From the NCBI RefSeq assembly GCF_029625215.1, contig NZ_CP121197.1:3286001-3350000 (forward strand): DNA of 64,000 nucleotides, given 5' to 3'. Below, piece by piece: positions 61,121-64,000 of this stretch (position 1 is its first letter; each line of letters begins with the position of its first letter). The notes beneath the pieces were generated by a model, which saw nothing but the letters and a program-made list of their open reading frames with translations, made no database searches and was not told the origin of the DNA. Origin of the DNA: Aurantibacillus circumpalustris. GTDB lineage: Bacteria > Bacteroidota > Bacteroidia > B-17B0 > Aurantibacillaceae. A program made the position numbers and the translations under genes.

Positions 61121-64000
61121 CTAACGGTATAGATTAATGGTTCCCTTTTTATCGTAAGCCTTGTCGTCTTTACCAGTTGCTTTTATGGTATAGAAATAAA
61201 CTCCTTCAGCAGAATCTTTACCCTCCATGTTTTTTCCATCCCACTCAATGTTACCTGTTGCGGATTCTAACTCGTAAACTACATGACCCCAACGATCAAA
61301 GATAACAGCACTTATTTTTGAAAGGTTAGCCGCCTTAACAAAGAATAAATCGTTAGCACCATCGCCATTTGGTGTAAACACATTCGGTATTGTTAACACT
61401 GATGGAATATCAATCTTAACAACTTTTTGAGTTGAGGCAATACATTGTCCTTTGGTAGCATATAAAGTAACCGTGTAGGTACCAGGACTTGTATACAAAT
61501 TAGAAGAAGTTATTGTAGTCAGTGAAGTTGTCTTTGTTGTACCGTTACCAAAATTCCAAGTTGATACAACATTTACACTGTCTAACGAAGACCTAGATTT
61601 GTTTTTGAAGCTTATGGTCGCTGGTGCATAATTAGTAAATGTTTCAGCTGCAAACTCTGCCGTTAAAGAACCACTAATAACGGTAAATTCAGCAGATTTG
61701 GAACATCCGTTCGAATAAGTTACAACCACTCCGTATGAGCCAGGTTGCGTCACAGGCAACTTATCTTTTGTAGGATCACCAATAATTCCAGGTGCTGACC
61801 AATTTTGTTTTGGTCCCATTCCTGTGCTATTAGTAAGTACGTAACTTAATTCAACACTTTGTGCTCCACAATCTAAAAAGACCGTGTCTTTAATTAAAAA
61901 ATCTGGATAAGTTCTATTGTCAATAATGGTAGCTGTTGTAAAAGAGGTACAACCATTATTAAGATCCTTTACTGTTAAAGTATAAATACCAACAGTTGCG
62001 CCAGTGTATGTAGTTGCATTTGACAAAGGTTCTTGAGGTGAAGGTCCTGTCCATAAAAATCCAATAACAGGTAGATTACGAGTAAAGATACTTGTTGGAG
62101 GTATTCCAGTAGAACTTCCATTCGTTAACACAACAGTATTTGTTAAACAAGTAAGAGAAGATGTTATTGGAGTCACGGCTGGTTTTGGTGCAAATACATT
62201 CTGATAGATTGGAATAACCGATTGACTTTTACAAGTACTACTCAAGTTATTAACAATTAATGTGTAGGTATTAAGCACAGTTTGTGTTGCAATAGCGGTC
62301 GGTGAAATTATAGCAGTGATTGTATCACCTTGTAATGTATTTATAGGTCCGACGAATTTCCAAGAATATTCAACACCAGATGTTATACTTTTCCCTTTAA
62401 GCACAACTTTAGGATTATTACAATCTAAAATTTGCCTTTCAACTACTGCACTAATATCCGGAGCGAAAGTGTTTGATAGCACGGATATAGGAACCCTAGT
62501 TTCACATAGAGAGACATTATCTTTGGTAATTACGGTATACGTACCTGGTACATTTACTGTATAAGTTTGAATGCCGCTAAGAGGTCCGTTTGGGGTAACG
62601 GAGCTCTGACCAGGGCTTAATATTGTATAAGAAACTGCTCCACCCTGAGGTGTAGTATTCCCATTAACTATATTAACTCCTGCTATACTCTTTGTACCAC
62701 AACCCAAAGTGAAGCTCTCAGGACTTAGGATACTAAAAGATGGAAATCCTTGGTTTGAAGTAACTGTAAACTCTTTACAGGTAACACATCCATTAACATC
62801 GTTTTTTAAACAATAAGTAAAGTTACCAACCCCACCCGGAGTGTATTGGGTAGAATAAGAACTTGCCGAAAATGTACCACCATAAGGAGATAAAATTTGA
62901 TGGGTAACATTTACGCTCGGGCTTGCGGTTACAATTACATTTGTTGCATTAGCACCAGCAAGGGTTCCGCAAGTTATACTTTGGAACGAAGGACTGATGG
63001 TAGATAAAGGAGCAACAATATTAACACCAATGGAAACTGTACGAGTTACCTGACAATTTGTAACAGGATCGACCGCGTTAACAGTGAAGTTTCCTGGATT
63101 TGAAATGCTGATGCTGCTTGTTGAAAAAGTCAAACTGGCACTGGCCCAAAAATAATTTAAACTGCCTCCGTTGTAAGAGTAGCTTGTCACTGCATCTAAA
63201 TTAACAACAGGGTATTCGCAGGTAATACTATTTGAATTAGTTGTGTTAACAATTGTAAATGATGGAATTGGAGGGGCCGAATTAATATTAACCGTAGTTG
63301 TAACTTTACAACCTAAAGGATCGCTAGCGGTTATTGATACAATATTAGGTGCTGGCCCTACCGGAAGGGTATAAGTTCCTTGAGTTGTTTGTTGATTCAA
63401 AGACAATGGAGTTGGAAACCAAAGTAATGAAGACGGATTAGCAGCAGATCCAGAAGGTGTTAATGAAACAACAGCTAATGTTCCTCCGCATTGCGCTTGA
63501 GCAACAGAAGCCCCCAAAAGAGGTGCTGGAGTAATGGTACTGTTTACCACGCGTTGTATTGGCGCACAAGAACCCTCTGGTGACATATAAAGTGTGTATT
63601 GAGCCGAAATATTTGTGATAATACACTGATTGGTCATTGAAGGAATAGAATAAGATTGGGGAAGATTTGGTCCTGCCCATGAATAAGGCCCTAATCCATC
63701 GGCCGCACAAATGGTAGCACCAGAAGCTCCGCATGTTGGCACGGTGACGTTTGAACCAGCATCGTAAGGGTTACCGTTACCATAAACTGTCATTGGCCCA
63801 CACTGTGCATCAAAATAAACTTTTCCATAGTGCCCTCCCGCGTTGCAATCTGAAGAAAGGATGTCAATTGTAATATTCTGACCAATATAAGCTGTTAAAT
63901 CCAATGAGTTTATCTTCCAAGGGTTATAAATAGTGTTTGCAGAGGTCGTACTAGTATACACAGCTCCAGTAAGTGCAACATTATAAACAATTGGAACGGT
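61121..64000 (-). CDS. T9SS type B sorted protein related to the 3-11 kb array, 5' end outside window
   Basis: The frame is open to the window edge, giving about 959 residues; the GTG at 63961 is not a true start. The first ~50 residues match the end of the N-domain of the PKD adhesin (DCNAGGHYGKVYFDAQC here, DCLAGGHFGYAYIDGLC there). Then come the array blocks QSITC, SPYGGTF, FTLGCGTKS, KDNVSLCETRVP, QILDCN, YQNVF, LWTGPSPQEP and KDLNNGCTS. A PKD-like domain (STWNFGNGTTK) and a type B sorting domain (IPNVFTPNGDGANDLF, IFDRWGHVVY, GVYFYTIKA) end the protein. It thus joins an array-type body to the sorting signal used by the adhesin. Confidence 0.9.
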   Translation of the reverse strand, partial: TVPIVYNVALTGAVYTSTTSANTIYNPWKINSLDLTAYIGQNITIDILSSDCNAGGHYGKVYFDAQCGPMTVYGNGNPYDAGSNVTVPTCGASGATICAADGLGPYSWAGPNLPQSYSIPSMTNQCIITNISAQYTLYMSPEGSCAPIQRVVNSTITPAPLLGASVAQAQCGGTLAVVSLTPSGSAANPSSLLWFPTPLSLNQQTTQGTYTLPVGPAPNIVSITASDPLGCKVTTTVNINSAPPIPSFTIVNTTNSNSITCEYPVVNLDAVTSYSYNGGSLNYFWASASLTFSTSSISISNPGNFTVNAVDPVTNCQVTRTVSIGVNIVAPLSTISPSFQSITCGTLAGANATNVIVTASPSVNVTHQILSPYGGTFSASSYSTQYTPGGVGNFTYCLKNDVNGCVTCKEFTVTSNQGFPSFSILSPESFTLGCGTKSIAGVNIVNGNTTPQGGAVSYTILSPGQSSVTPNGPLSGIQTYTVNVPGTYTVITKDNVSLCETRVPISVLSNTFAPDISAVVERQILDCNNPKVVLKGKSITSGVEYSWKFVGPINTLQGDTITAIISPTAIATQTVLNTYTLIVNNLSSTCKSQSVIPIYQNVFAPKPAVTPITSSLTCLTNTVVLTNGSSTGIPPTSIFTRNLPVIGFLWTGPSPQEPLSNATTYTGATVGIYTLTVKDLNNGCTSFTTATIIDNRTYPDFLIKDTVFLDCGAQSVELSYVLTNSTGMGPKQNWSAPGIIGDPTKDKLPVTQPGSYGVVVTYSNGCSKSAEFTVISGSLTAEFAAETFTNYAPATISFKNKSRSSLDSVNVVSTWNFGNGTTKTTSLTTITSSNLYTSPGTYTVTLYATKGQCIASTQKVVKIDIPSVLTIPNVFTPNGDGANDLFFVKAANLSKISAVIFDRWGHVVYELESATGNIEWDGKNMEGKDSAEGVYFYTIKATGKDDKAYDKKGTINLYR

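Overview
The window is an AT-rich chromosomal segment of a Bacteroidota. The evidence is internal: several large secreted proteins end in type IX secretion (T9SS) sorting domains of type A or type B, promoters fit the Bacteroidota -33 TTTG / -7 TAnnTTTG pattern, Shine-Dalgarno sequences are scarce, and there are C-terminally extended S16, lipoproteins and a propeller-SpoIIE sensor of types common in that phylum. The genus cannot be resolved. No tRNA, rRNA, CRISPR array, transposase or phage gene was seen.

Layout. 1-1088: 3' end of a T9SS type B protein. 1247-3181: a BaiN-like flavoprotein, apparently with an ATC start, and fructose-6-phosphate aldolase/transaldolase. 3276-10845: a tandem array of four paralogous type A T9SS proteins, the last with a frameshift right after its signal peptide. 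11152-12945: rpsA. 13296-15781: a small envelope cluster (two lipoproteins, an LVIVD-type lipoprotein, a beta-barrel). 15976-21623: an AAA/DUF4143 ATPase, then an ECF sigma operon with a small membrane protein, a CnrX/Spy-like protein, MbnP, an MbnH-type dihaem cytochrome and a YHYH protein. The ATPase gene is bracketed by two related palindromic promoter modules. 22231-29819: ruvB, three methyltransferases and a 14-blade propeller/SpoIIE phosphatase. 29828-33829: a giant Ala/Lys/Glu coiled-coil envelope protein. 35433-44196: a 2005-residue PKD adhesin followed by an ECF sigma factor and a membrane protein that may be its anti-sigma. 44290-47329: gpmA, a HAD-like hydrolase, map and an EEP hydrolase. 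47483-54754: small secreted protein, GDPD lipoprotein, Kelch T9SS protein, spermidine-synthase-like membrane protein, BadF/GlcNAc kinase, rpsP and a tandem USP. 54935-60640: a T9SS Ig-like protein, rpsO and pnp. 61121-64000: the 3' part of a T9SS type B relative of the 3-11 kb array.

Working together. Housekeeping translation and RNA-decay genes (rpsA, rpsP, rpsO-pnp, map) alternate with a large investment in surface proteins exported by T9SS. The most system-like block is 15.9-21.6 kb, a probable envelope metal (copper) response unit headed by its own sigma factor and sharing a palindromic promoter with an ATPase of unknown role. Several genes seem to be transcribed from promoters whose -7 box lies 3-4 nt before the start codon, which implies leaderless mRNAs.
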